Shown: in pieces, positions 46,900 through 58,003 of the stretch | Layout of the letters: the number at the start of each line of letters is the position of its first letter | How positions within the stretch are numbered: position 1 is the first letter of the stretch | Assembly (NCBI GenBank): GCA_030685235.1 | Contig: MU839103.1 | Location: forward strand, 372,001 to 436,000 | Source of the DNA: Copromyces sp. CBS 386.78 | Lineage: Eukaryota; Ascomycota; Sordariomycetes; Sordariales; Sordariaceae | Direction: 5' to 3' | DNA: 64,000 nucleotides | Notes under the pieces: model-generated | What the model was told of the DNA's origin: nothing | Seen by the model: only the letters and a program-made list of their open reading frames with translations | Database searches by the model: none | Made by a program: the position numbers and the translations under genes

Positions 46900-49800
46900 A
46901 AGTCGATAAAGAAGATATAAAGAAGTTTCTTAATAAAGTAAATTAACCGTTGAAAATTAAAGAAGAGATTATTAAAATTTTGAATTATTCCGAGGGACGG
47001 AAGTATATTAGCAAAGTTGCCGTTTTCTTACCTTCGCTAACGGAGGAAATCCCTCCTTATTATTCGTATAATTATAAGATCGAATTGTAATTAGGAGAAT
47101 AACCTTCTAATATACGGCTATAATATATATTATTTATAGAAGTAATTATTATTAAAAAGTAGATCGACGATAATTTAAAGAAGAAGTTTATTCGGCCGTT
47201 ACAATCGGTAGCCGCTTCCCCCCTTTTACTAGTTAAAAAACCTAAAGGCGGAATTCGCATTTATATAGATTATTATAATATTAATAACGTTATATTAAAA
47301 ATATATTATTTATTACCGCTAATTAAAGAGATTTTTAATACGATTTATAAAGTAAAGATCTTTACGAAATTCGATATTATTATTATATTTAATAGGATCT
47401 GTATTAAAGAGGGCTATAAATAATTTACTACTTTTATTACCCGCTTTAACCTTTATAAATTTATTGTATATCCTTTCGGTTTATAGGGCGCGCCGGGAAC
47501 CTTTTAAAATTATATTAATAATGTCCTATATAATATTTTCGATATTTACGCTATTATTTATTTCGACGACGTTTTAATTTATTCCGATAATAAAGAAGAG
47601 TATAAAAGATATATTAAAGAGGTTTTATAGAAGATAATTAAAATAGGATTCTAAATTAACATTAATAAATATAAATTCTATACGTAGCGAATTAAGTATT
47701 TAAGTCTTATTATTACCTTAGGTAGTCTCGAAATAAATTTAAAGAAAGTTTTTATAATTATAATATAGGAAATTCTAAACTCTAAGAAGTCGTTTTAACG
47801 CTTCTTAAATTTCGCTAACTTTTACCGTTATTTTATTAAGTATTTTTCTATTATCGCCGGCCCGTTATACGAATTAATTAAGAAGACGGTGGGATAGGAA
47901 TAGGAGGAACGGTATTAAAAATCCTTCGAAGCTTTAAAGAAGGCTTTTACGAACGGACCTATATTTCGGATTTATAATTAATTAAAATAGACTATTATAA
48001 AAACGGACGCTTTTAATTAGGTATATGGAAGTACGTTATTATAATACGATAATAATAGTATTTTTCGCCTTATTACTTATTTTAATTAGCGGTATTCTTT
48101 AGCCGAATATAATTATAATATTTATAATAAAGAGTTATTCGCTATTATTAAGGTTTTAAAAGAATGGCGCCCCGAATTCGAAGGGGTATAATAATCGATC
48201 GAAGTTTTTATAGACTATAAAATTTTAAAGACTTTTACGACTAATAAATAATTAATTCCCTACTATATACGGTAGTCCTAATTCTTATCCCGGTTTAATT
48301 TTATAATTAAATACCGACCGGGTTCGTTATAAGTGCGCTTTAATATTTTAAGTAGGAAACTAGAGGATTTACTTAAGGACGAAGCCGACGAGCGGCTATT
48401 AGTTAGAAATAAGATTTTATTCGATTATAATATTTTTATAAATAGAGTTTTCGTTTTGGAGAGCGGAAAAGAGGTTATTAATATTAGAATTAAGTATATT
48501 TATAATTTGGAAGTAATAGATAATAAGTCTATTAATAATTTAATTACGGAGAGTTACGAGAAATTAGTATTTTTATAAGATTTATTCGTTTACTTATTAA
48601 ATTTTAATTGCCGTACGTAGTTTAAGGAAGTAAAAAATTATTTGAAGAAAGTATTTTTTATTAAATATAGGGTAATATAAGGACGAATATACTTTCGAAG
48701 TACTATTATTATCGACCTTAATAATACCGAACTTTAATTCTAATTCCTCTACCGTATATATAATTCGCCGTCTATTAGCCACTTAAATTATAAAAAGACC
48801 TATTCGTTATTCTTTTAATCTTTTTTTTAATTGGGGATATTTAATATTATTAGGGTTTACTATAAGGCTTACTTGCCGTATATTAAATTTAAACTATTAT
48901 AATACTCCCTTTATAGATTTTTAAAACTGTTAGCGGTACTTTTCGCCCTATAGAAGGATATTTCTATAAATTACGTTACCCCTTTAATACCCTATATACG
49001 TTAGGGATAGGAGTTTAAATACGTAGCCGTCGTTGTTGACTATTTAACGAAAATACGATATTTTATTCCTACAATTAGCTTTACGGTCGAAGAATTAGTA
49101 GATTGGTTTATCGAAAGGATTTATAATATTTATAGTTTACTAGATTCTATTATATTAAATTGCGGCTCCTAATTCGTTTTATAATTTTAGAGAATTCTAT
49201 CCTCCTGTTTAGAAGTAGTTCTTAAGCCTTCCTCTACGTTCTATTTAATTATTAACAGTTAAATAGAGCGTATTAATATAGAAATAGAAAAATATTTTCG
49301 TCTTTATATTAATTAGGCGTAGGACGATTAAGTAAATTAATTCCCAATTGCGGAGTTTATTAATAATAATTTAGTTTCTAAAATAATGGGAATATATCTT
49401 TTCTTTATTAATTATAATTTCTACCCTCGGATAAGTATTGAATTAGCAAGGCTATATCTACTAAATTTATTAGCTCAATAGTAAATAGAGTATTTTAAAA
49501 CTAACGAAGTAGCCGACCGTTTTAAAAAAGTATTAAAATACGTTACGGATTAAATAAAGTAAGTTTAATAATAATACGAAGCTAATGTTAATATTCGACG
49601 GACGGATGCCTCGAAGTATAGAGCGGGAAATAAAGTCTTATTTAATACGGAGAATTTTAATATTGGCCGTTCGTACGTAAAGTTTACCCCCCTTTATAAA
49701 GGCCTATTCGAAATTATTAAAGCGGATAATTATAGAATTATATTTAGACTCCTTGTTAATATAAAGTATAGTCCGACTTTCTACGTTAGTAAAATTAAGC

Positions 49801-50150
49801 TATAGGCCGAAGTAGGTATTCCGGGACAATTAGAGGTATAAAGGGACGTTCGTATAAATTAAAGTTGTAATATAAAAAAGATTAATAATAAAGAGGATTT
49901 AGTAGAATAGGATTTTATTAAAATTAATAGTTATTGTAAAGCGGCTAACGGTCGTTAGGAATATTTTATTATTTAGGTACTACTTTATTAACCTTTATAG
50001 TAATTATATATTAATATAGCTATATCCCCTAATACGATACGGCAGTTTTACGAAGTATATCCGGAGGCTTTAGCACCCCTAAATTGGTTGGCGGCGGAGC
50101 GGAAGCGAAGGAGGGCGCTAGAAGAGATAAAGGAGCCGGCTATAAAAGCG
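46900..50150 (+). pseudogene. pol of inner gypsy element
   Basis: RT: PLLLVKKPKGGIRIYIDY at about 47222-47275, KVKIFTKFDI at 47352, YPFGL-stop-GAPGTF at 47470-47505, and an unmutated catalytic box YFDDVLIYS at 47559-47585. RNase [19 protein letters not shown] at about 48130-48190. Integrase: FKYVAVVVDYLTKIRYF at 49012-49065, then SPNTIRQFYEVYPEA in the tail. The catalytic Asp pair survives, but more than a dozen in-frame TAG/TAA remain, so no active protein is made. Confidence 0.8.
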
Positions 50151-50301
50151 GAGGCTCCGCTAGCGAAGTACGAAGGGAGGAGGAAATTATTACGATTAGC
50201 GGTTATAGAAGTTTTTCACAGTTAGATTAAACGTTTAATAGGGTTATCTATTATTTTATATAATTTTAGTTAGCTATATGGCTTCTTTTAGGCAGGGGTA
50301 G

Positions 50302-50532
50302 TATTATAGGGTTAGCCTATATTGTATGTACTGGTAATAGTAGCTCTCTAAGACTATTATTACTATTTCAGTTGATTGGCTACGGCCTTCCGCTATAGAC
50401 CCACTAGTTTATAGTTCGAGTCCTATAAAGCCTATCTCCCGAGCGTACCTCTATATTTCTCTTCCTTTCCTCTCCTCGTGTAATTACGCATATCTACATT
50501 TACACCCAACCTCTCGCCCTCTACCCGTAATA
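50302..50532 (+). repeat. 3' LTR of inner gypsy element
   Basis: 231 bp. The right half is better preserved than in the 5' LTR. Followed directly by the rest of the outer polypurine tract. Confidence 0.93.
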
Positions 50533-50543
50533 GGGGGGTAGAT

Positions 50544-50778
50544 TGTAAGCGCTCTTTAGGATTAGGGTAGGCATAATACGGTACTATATGTACCTGCTTA
50601 GTCAGGGTACTGGCTACTGCCTGACTCGGTGGAGTCAAGGCCATGGCAGGCGTAAGCCTAGCCGGTCTAGTATCTAGTATCCTATATTTAGCTAGATTGG
50701 CCTCCATACAGTAGATTAGGAGGCCATCTTAATCTAATATATCATCTTTGCACGTACTGTTGTACCTTGCCCGTTACA
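50544..50778 (+). repeat. 3' LTR of outer gypsy element
   Basis: 235 bp. The right half is GC-richer (CCATGGCAGGCGTAAGCC near 50641) and ends CCCGTTACA before target duplicate ATTAC. Confidence 0.92.
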
Positions 50779-50947
50779 ATTACTTACTTTTGGGATTGAA
50801 TGGTAGGCCGATGAATGGCAGGACGATTAGATCAGCTCGGGCGGTTTCTTTAGTTTTACTTTCAAGGGAGTAGTCAAGGCAGTCTTCCCCATCCGTTTCT
50901 GTTTCTTTTCTTTTTTTCCCTTTTTCTTTTCCTTCAACCACGCCATA

Positions 50948-51399
50948 CTTGGGGGTTGTGGTGCGGCCTGGGACTTTTCTCAACCCCCTCTCATAAAAGA
51001 GGGGAAAAAAAAATTATAGGACAAACTTTTATTATGGGACAAATAGAAAGACTAGCGAACCGCTTTAGAAAATTCGCCTAACCGCCGCGAACCAATATAC
51101 CCGAAATATATATAAACAACATCTTCATTCCCACTTTTCTCGCCAATATAATAATAGAAATTGATGCAACTTTGAGAAAAGACATTTCGAAGCTTCTTTT
51201 TACTTCTCCAATTTTCTTAGATTTTTAGAAAAATAATAGATATTGTTCTGGTTGTTGCATCTCATCTACTAACAGTTTTCTAAGCGGTTCGCTAGTTTTT
51301 CTGTTTGTCCCATAATAAAAGTTTGTCCCATAATTTTTTTTCCCCCTCTTTTATAAGAGGGGGTTGAAAAAAGTCCCAAGCCGCACCACAACCCCCAAG
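50948..51399. mobile_element. 452-bp MITE with 125-bp terminal inverted repeats and TA duplication
   Basis: Left arm 50948-51072 and right arm 51276-51399 are inverted copies with only a handful of differences, nearly all transitions. Termini are CTTGGGGGTTGTGGTGCGGC. TA dinucleotides at 50946-50947 and 51400-51401 fit a Tc1/mariner-type target duplication. The centre (about 200 bp) is AT-rich with no coding. Each arm repeats TTATGGGACAAA twice and contains a small CCCCTCT/AGAGGGG hairpin. Confidence 0.75.
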
Positions 51400-51401
51400 T
51401 A

Positions 51402-52500
51402 TAATGTACCACAAGCCAAAAATAAGACCAAGACAAAAAAAAAGCCAGCCAAACCAAGACCACCTGCAACAATGGAAACAATCACGAGACCATCATCACT
51501 ACCTCGGCCGCTGTTGCCGCCGCCGCTATCGCCTCCGCTGATCAAAAGGCCCGGTCCGTCCCGTCCCGATATCCCACCCCAGCGGAAACTCCCATCCAGC
51601 CCTAAACCCGAACCCTCTCCCAGTATTATACCAGGGCGGCGATTACCCAGAGGAATGGAACCTCCTGTCCGAAAGCTGGAATTCTTCAGCGAAGCCATCA
51701 AAATCCGGACAACAACCTTCCGTCACATGCATTCATCAGCTACTTCGCTCACCCCTCCGCGGAGCCATGCTCGCGAGTGAGGTCGGGACTGGCAAAACGC
51801 TCATCTACAGGACAATACTTCTCATAGAATACTACCGTCTCCGGAAGAGGGAAGTCGGTGATGGCGTACCCGAATATGATTGTTATGCCATCCAGTTTGG
51901 TCGCTCAAACATTCGACGAGCTCTATAAAACCTTTAGGGAACTACGTGGTTCGACACTCCTGGTGGAGTCCCTACCAGCGATCCCCGTAGAGAAAGGACC
52001 CTTATACAAGAGAGGTTCGATACGCTGATGGAGGAGTGGGCCCGAGAGCGACATCTCGCCAGGACGGTAAAGAATGTGATTATCTGTTCGCATTCTACGA
52101 TGATAGTGCGATGGGCTAAAAAGCCTAAGATCGACCCAAAGCTTGGTCTTGATCTACGCAGTCTAGACAAGATAGTCCCCCGGAAACGTAAGGTAGGCAG
52201 CGCACGGTGAACCCGTTTAAGAATATACTAAAACCCGCGCCCAAGCCTAAGACTAAGACTAAGCCCAAACCTACTAGAGATACTCCGGATGGGGAGGATG
52301 AGGGCGATGATTCCGAGGAGGACGAGGAGACCCTTACGGCACGGGCGAACACTGCCATTGGAGTGCCAAGAAACAACCTCCCCAACAGATCAAAATGGGA
52401 CCGACTTGCTGCCTTCGTCGCGGGATGGCATACACACACCGTCTGCCCCTGGTCTCGCTACACCACCACCGAGAACCGACAATTCCTTACATAGACAATA
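51402..52500 (+). pseudogene. SNF2-like P-loop ATPase, frameshifted (copy B)
   Basis: A Pro/Lys-rich open stretch (51364-51780) is followed in another frame by CIHQLLRSPLRGAMLASEVG, GKT at about 51728-51800, the Walker A region of SNF2/helicase-like ATPases, then TILLIEYYRLRKRE. Another frame gives YPNMIVMPSSLVAQTFDELY (about 51863-51925), resembling the next SNF2 motif, and a third gives NVIICSHSTMIVRW (about 52072-52115). An acidic EDEGDDSEEDEE stretch follows near 52285. At least two frame changes separate conserved blocks, so this is most likely a dead gene unless introns repair it. Normal base composition. Confidence 0.55.
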
Positions 52501-53500
52501 TGGGCCACACAAGCGCGTTGATAATACACTGCAATCATACCTTCGGGTTCCCACCGTGGCATGTCAAGAACACCCAACCATTCCAAAACCGATCCGATTA
52601 CCAACAACACGGAAACGGTTTATTGCAATGATTCCTGGGTCGGGATTAGAGAACTTCCTTCCGCCGACACTCACTTCCATACCCATTCCATCCATACAGT
52701 CGCTGTTCATGCCAAAATTGACCCATCAGCTCATCTCTGCTTACTATTGCACCTCACAAATGGTGCCCAATAACAGGTTTGACCCCTGGGGCTGTTTTAC
52801 CATATCTAGGTAATGTAGGTACCGTTTCCAATGCCGATTGTGTACCCGTTCGGAGTTCGGACCTCAGATTGAGGCCGGTGATTCTGATCGAGACCAGATG
52901 CTCCGCGAACAAAAGGTTGGATGGTAGTTTTTGTATGAAGGTGAGCACCTGAGAAGAGGGTTGCCTGAGATATCTCAAGGCACCTAAGGTACAGGTATAT
53001 AGATCCCTTCTCCCCGCTCGATCACTTGATGCGTCTTCTTCTCTCCCTTTCCTTTTTTTTTTTCTTCCTCTTCACATACCTGTGCCCGGGGAGTGATCGT
53101 ATGGATATTGCTACAGTTTTTTTGTGGTCATTTCTCATTACTCGTTGCCTACTCGTTTCTAATAATACATGGGTACTGATAAATTCGACTAAAAGTCATA
53201 GTAGAGTGCCCAACGTCCTGTCAGGAACTGCTTTTTGAGGTATTCGCAAAACATGTACGCGTGTTGATAGCATTTCCTTCCCGATACTCCTACATGTCCT
53301 GTGTGAGTGTTAGTAAGCAGCTTGGTGACAATCCAACATCGTCCCATCGACGACGAATCTCTGGTCCAGACGTTCAGAACGCATTGAGACATTAAATGAA
53401 TGACGAGGCTCCGACCAAGTACCTACCTTGTAAAGTCAACATATATGCGTCTCACACTCAGACTCAGAAACATTCTTTCTCGAGATCTCCGTGCATCTCC
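52501..53500. other. Region between ATPase relic and MFS gene
   Basis: No credible gene. The block 52937-53030 resembles 21885-21995 in inverted orientation. The 3' untranslated part of the MFS gene probably lies near 53300-53500. Confidence 0.4.
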
Positions 53501-55220
53501 TCAGAGACGCATCTCTTCCTGATCGGAGATTCTGGAAGGAGGCCGCGAGTGTCCGGACTCATCTTGGGTGGCATTTTTGGCCAGATGTTGCGCGTAGGGG
53601 GACTTCTTCCGCAGAGTCGGTCCGTAGATATACGTCAAGTAGACCGCCGCGACGAGAAGAAGGGAGATGGCGAACAGGATGGTGTTGGCGATCTCCAAGT
53701 GCCTCTTTCCCCCAATGTTGCTAACGAAGGGCGTTGCCGGCACAGTTAGGACACCAGCGAGGAAGTCGCGCGCCCATCCGTTACCTCCGGTAGCAGAGGC
53801 TGAGTAGGGGCCGTAGGCGCAGATCATGTACTGTTGCGTATTTAGTCAGCCCCGTGTTCCCAAGTCAAAGGCGTGGAATCAAGCTTACGTCGATGGTGGC
53901 CATGTAGATGGAATAGTTCGCAATGCCAATGATCGCGGAGCCAACCATAGTTCCAATCCAATGGATGGGTGGCCCGCTGCACGTCCAGGCAAAGATGATC
54001 AGACCGATGGGCAAGCATGGCGCAGTCCAAAGAAGCCACCATAGTCGAGATTCGTACTGCGCATGCTCGCTACGAGGCGTGAGATCGCGCGCCCTCTGAT
54101 TGCGCTTGAAAGCCGGTAAAAAGGACAGCCAGGCGATCAGATACCCCAAGCCAATTGGGATGAAAGCAAGGCCGATTTGGATCTTTGAGAATCCCCACTG
54201 GTTGTAAACCAGAACAAAGGACTGGATCTGCATAAATATGAGGGCATCAGAGAATCCCGACAGTAGTGATAGGGCGAGGACAATCGGCTCCGTAAGAAGC
54301 ATATGAAAGGGACGGCCCCAGATGCGCATCAATACCTTCCAACTCAAGCTTTGGAGGACGGGTCTGAGTTCATTGGGGCCGTAGAGATTGGGCGCCACGC
54401 CTGACTCCCTGCACCTCTTGGCAATTCTGTCGAGAAGAATAGTACATCTCGTCTCTGGAACACAGAGCAGGTGAAGAACTTGAACGAAACCGCCAAAGAT
54501 CAGCTGGATCCAGATGCACCACCTCCAGTCCAGATACGTCTCGACAAATCCGCCGACGATAGGGCCAAGGACTGATCCGCCCACCGAGGACAGGACGATA
54601 AAAGAGACGGCAACCTGCTGGTTGGCAGGCTCGTACATGTCGGCAATCATGCCGAGGGTGACACTGCCACCGGCGCATGATAGGCCTCCTAGGGCGCGGC
54701 CAACGAGGATGGTTGCGAAATTGGGAGCAAGGGCGACGGGGATGGCCCAAATGTTGACCAGAAAGAGCGAGGCCTGCAGAACCTTTTTGCGACCAAATTC
54801 TTCGGACCACGGCGCCCATAGCTCGCACCCAAAGGCATAAGTGATGAGGAAGATGGCTGCGCCCCAGCGGGCCGTCTGAAGGCTGATGCCAAACTCTTCA
54901 GAGATGCCGGCAAGACCGTTGGAGTACAGCGACGTGTTGAAGTTCATGGATGTCTGAACGAGGAAGATGACGGTGAGGATCATCCATTTCCTGGATGTGG
55001 AGTACGAGTACGGGAGTTCGTAGTAGGCATCTTTCTTTTTCAGTTCAATCCTGAAGTCCAGACACCGGACCTCGCGGACCTTTGCGTCACCACGGGTATT
55101 TCTGTTGGAAATCGAGTCTGAAGGGTGCAATGTATCTGCATCTTCTCCCAGTCGTGAACAGATATCACCCTTTTCCTTATCCAATTCATCGGGCGGTGGT
55201 CGGTCATGGAGGGCGTGCAT
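53501..55220 (-). CDS. MFS transporter, DHA1 (drug:H+ antiporter) type
   Basis: Two exons on the minus strand, 55220-53889 and 53830-53501, joined over a 58-nt intron (53831-53888; GTAAGC donor, CAG acceptor, phase 0), giving 553 residues. This is the usual length for fungal DHA1 proteins. A hydrophilic N-terminus of about 75 residues precedes the membrane segments. The loop after TM2 has WSEEFGRKK (the family's G-x-x-x-[DE]-R/K-x-G-x-R/K motif, variant). GRALGGLSCAGGSVTLGMIAD, VLGPIVGGFVE and RWCIWIQLIFG are the expected TM4-TM6 signature. PETR follows TM6, and after the intron ATIDYMICAYGPYSASA continues TM11. It exports small molecules at the plasma membrane in exchange for protons; the substrate is unknown. 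It resembles polyamine/multidrug exporters. Confidence 0.9.
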
Positions 55221-56954
55221 GACGTAGTTTTATGGCTTTCTGATGGGTCGAATTCAGGGTCTTTGAAGGGTCTCGAAAACCGAAATGGGTGCAGTGGTCT
55301 GTCGGTGCGTGTCAAGGAGCGTCGAGGATGAAGTCGAGATGACAGGTGCCGACTGACGAAAAGACAGATCGTATGCGAGTAATTATATACAGCATAGAGC
55401 ACTTGACGGGATTCTGGCATCAGCAGCGCTTCAAAGTAGGCTTGGCGTGGAGGATTGTAAACATATGACGGCGTCACCGTGCGAGTGCTGAGTCGTGTTG
55501 AATCGATGATGGTATGGGGGGGCGAAGAGCTCTTTTTTTTGAGCCTGGAATGGCCTATATCGACTTGCACCAGGATGAGGAAGCAAAGAAAGCTGGAGGC
55601 GAAGAGGAGGAGGAGAACAAGCTCCCCGGGATATGGGCTAGTTTTTGATGCTGAAGAGGAAACATCGTGGAGCTCGTGAAGCTGCTGGTTTTGACCTTGT
55701 GATTGATTTTGCTGTGAGCTGCAGGTTGCCAGTAAGTGTTGGAAGACATGTTGCTTGACGACCGGAGATGCATCACCGAGGTAACTGGGAGCTCACGGGT
55801 TCTGTTTTTGCGGATGAGAAGGATGTTTTGGGAGTCACGGTTGTGAAGTTGGAGAGTTTGGAGAAATGGTGGAGAGAAGTGGGTTGGTAACAGTCCCTTG
55901 CTTGGCGTTGATGTACCCCCGAGCTTTTGCAGTTAAGGCACATCGGTCATCTGACAGAAAGTCTGGGGTACAGATCAGACCATGCTAACAGAGCGGACTG
56001 CATGGTACTTGGCCAAGCTTGACTGCTGCGTGCCTTGCATTACCCCACCACTCCAGCGGGGATATAGCTCGGTACGTACCGTGGCATTAAAACCACAACT
56101 TCCACTTGACAACTGCGGCCTGGAAAGCTTCGCTTCTTCCTTTTTTCCAATCCAGAAATGACCCAAGTCTACCGGTTGACTCAAGTTGCTTGAATACCCT
56201 CTCCAACGTTGAGTGTTCATCTTCCCTTTTCTTTGAGTTGCCACCCTGATCGTTGGTCGTTGTTTTTGTGGTGATGCAATCATCATCCGGTCCCGGTCAG
56301 CACACGGCGTTGTTTTACATTGGCCGATGTGGTCGTACACCCGACATGCATCGCCATTGTGGAAGAAAATAGAACACGGCACGGCGGGATACTTCCCTCT
56401 GTGCTGGGTGCTGTCGGTCGCCCGTTCGGGACCGAGTGAGCAGAAAACAGCCCATCTGACACCATTGCGGTTTCTGATCCAAACAGTCGACGGTGATCGT
56501 CTCGTCTCCGCCCTCGCGTGTTCCATTGTCAACTCAACTTCCATTTATTTCTCTCTGCTGGTCGAGGTTTCCAGGGCAGTGACACATCGGGCGTGTTGTT
56601 TTTTTTCACAGCTCCCTATCAGATGGGATGGCTGCCCTCCAGTCCCATCCCTTCGGCTCAGTCCCGGGTCAAGACATTCACTTGGCCCTTCAGCCTGCCT
56701 GGCTGCTTTAAGAATGCGCCCCTCCTGGACTTCCCCAGGGCAAGTTCCGAATGCCGTGCACCGCCGTCCTTTGTGGACCCTTACATCCCGCATTTAAACC
56801 TACAGCATAACACTATTTACGACGCAGAACGAGCTGCTGGTCTCGCCCGACAAGCAAGCCATCGTACCCGACGCACCTTGCCTGTGCGCCACTCCTGCTT
56901 TCACGACGGCTTATTAAAGGACGACAGCATCCCCCCGCCCGCGCGCCTGTCAAC
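55221..56954. other. Divergent intergenic region between MFS and cytochrome b5 reductase genes
   Basis: 1.7 kb shared upstream region of two divergent genes. Open frames on both strands have no domains. A pyrimidine-rich tract lies near 56595-56610. Confidence 0.5.
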
Positions 56955-58003
56955 ATGCCTCCCTACTACAACCCATTCAAAATCAACCCGAACTTCCTCC
57001 GTCATCCTACCCTCAAAGCTAGTGTAATGAGTACTCAAGTTGCTGTCGCGGCTGGTGTTGCTGGCCTGGGAATCTACGCCTTCTACCTGAGACAGAACGC
57101 AAGCGGAAGCGCAACAGGAGCTGCTCTCGCAACCAACATGGACGCCAAAGATCTCAAGCCGGGCAAGCTGCCTCTGTCGGGCTTTGGCTTCCACAGCTTG
57201 CGCCTCCACAGCACCGAGCTCGTCAACCACAACACCAAGAAGCTGCGGTTTGAGCTCCCCGATCCCTCTCAGCCAAGCGGCTTGGGCCTCACCTCCGCTC
57301 TTCTGACCATCTCCTTCCCCAAGGGACGATGGCTTCCTGTTCTCCGCCCATACACCCCCACAAGCGACCTGAGTAAGTCCTACCATCATCCTTTATCTAT
57401 TTCCGTCAACCCACTAACTGACACCCACCACCAGACGAGCCCGGCTACGTCGAGCTGATGGTCAAGCTCTACCCCGGCGGAAAGCAAAGTACCCACCTGC
57501 ACTCTCTGCAGCCCGGCGACACCCTAACCGTGGCTCCCATCCCAGAGCTCAAGTGGACGCCCAACAAGCATCCGCACGTAGCCATGATCGCCGGCGGCGC
57601 CGGCATCACCCCCATGTACCAGCTCGTGCGCGGCATCCTGACAAACCCGGCCGACAGCACCCGCATCACGCTGGTCTGGGGTGTCAACACGGACGAGGAC
57701 ATCTTTTTGCGCGACCAGCTTGCTAAGCTCGAGGAGAGCTATCCCGGTCGCTTGAGGACTGTTTATGTTGTTTCTCAACCGTCTGCGCAGTCGCCGCATC
57801 AGAAGGGGTACGTGAATAGGCAGGTGTTGGAGCAGGTCGGGCTCGGTGGTGCCGGTGTGGAGAGCAACGGGACAAAGGTGTTGCTTTGTGGACCGCCGGC
57901 CATGGAGAAGGCGTTGAAGGGGACCAAGGGATGGGTGGGTGGTGGGAAGAAGGGGGTGTTGCAGGAGTTGGGGTATACACAGGATCAGATCTACAGCTTT
58001 TAG
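56955..58003 (+). CDS. MCR1: NADH-cytochrome b5 reductase
   Basis: Exons 56955-57372 and 57435-58003, with a 62-nt intron (GTAAGT donor, branch CTAAC at 57414-57418, CAG acceptor), give 328 residues. It is a flavoprotein that passes electrons from NADH to cytochrome b5. The FAD site RPYTPTS is at 131-137, the NADH site GGAGITPM at 193-200, CGPPAM is at 291-296, and the C-terminus ends in Phe as in the family. A basic N-terminus and a hydrophobic segment at about 27-45 suggest mitochondrial targeting and anchoring, as for yeast Mcr1, rather than the ER form. An alternative start is Met25. The intron falls exactly between the FAD-binding motif and the following loop; the junction codon becomes Asn in [11 protein letters not shown]. 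The symbol is by family; CBR1-type is the alternative. Confidence 0.9.

Larger units (their letters stand above)
43359..50532 (+). mobile_element. Inner Ty3/gypsy retrotransposon inserted in the outer polypurine tract
   Basis: LTRs of 231 bp (43359-43589 and 50302-50532) start TATCACAGGG and end CCTGTAATA (from TGTCACAGG...CCTGTGACA). Target duplicate GGGGG at 43354-43358 and 50533-50537 lies within the G-run of the outer element's polypurine tract. The interior has a gag with zinc knuckle (45240-45310), RT with an intact YFDD box (47559-47570) and integrase (about 49020-49300), all on the plus strand. The inner element's own polypurine tract (AGGCAGGGGTAG) precedes its 3' LTR. Stops from RIP are frequent. 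Confidence 0.92.
22806..50778 (+). mobile_element. Outer Ty3/gypsy retrotransposon carrying three nested insertions
   Basis: LTRs at 22806-23041 (236 bp) and 50544-50778 (235 bp) start TGTGAGCG/TGTAAGCG and end CCCGTTACA. The target duplicate ATTAC is exact at 22801-22805 and 50779-50783. Removing the copia element (28437-41606), the inner gypsy element (43359-50532) and their target duplicates leaves about 7.6 kb, a normal gypsy length. The reading direction is plus: gag (about 24200), RT (27570), RNase H (28250), integrase (42240) and a chromodomain-like end (43160) in order. The polypurine tract (AGGGGGGTAGA region) lies before the right LTR. All reading frames are broken by RIP. Confidence 0.92.

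Noticed and set aside
50780..51780. Two divergent genes with matching starts (MRKVPGRTTTPKY on minus, MKKVPSRTTTPKY on plus)
   Set aside because: The similarity stops exactly at the ends of the MITE inverted arms; both starts lie within the TIRs, so the match is structural, not evidence of two genes.
55040..55570. 176-residue minus-strand ORF overlapping the MFS start
   Set aside because: It overlaps the MFS coding start in another frame; low-complexity Ser/Arg/Pro text.
56327..56950. Possible upstream exon or gene before the cytochrome b5 reductase
   Set aside because: Overlapping frames on both strands without domain, splice or codon pattern support.
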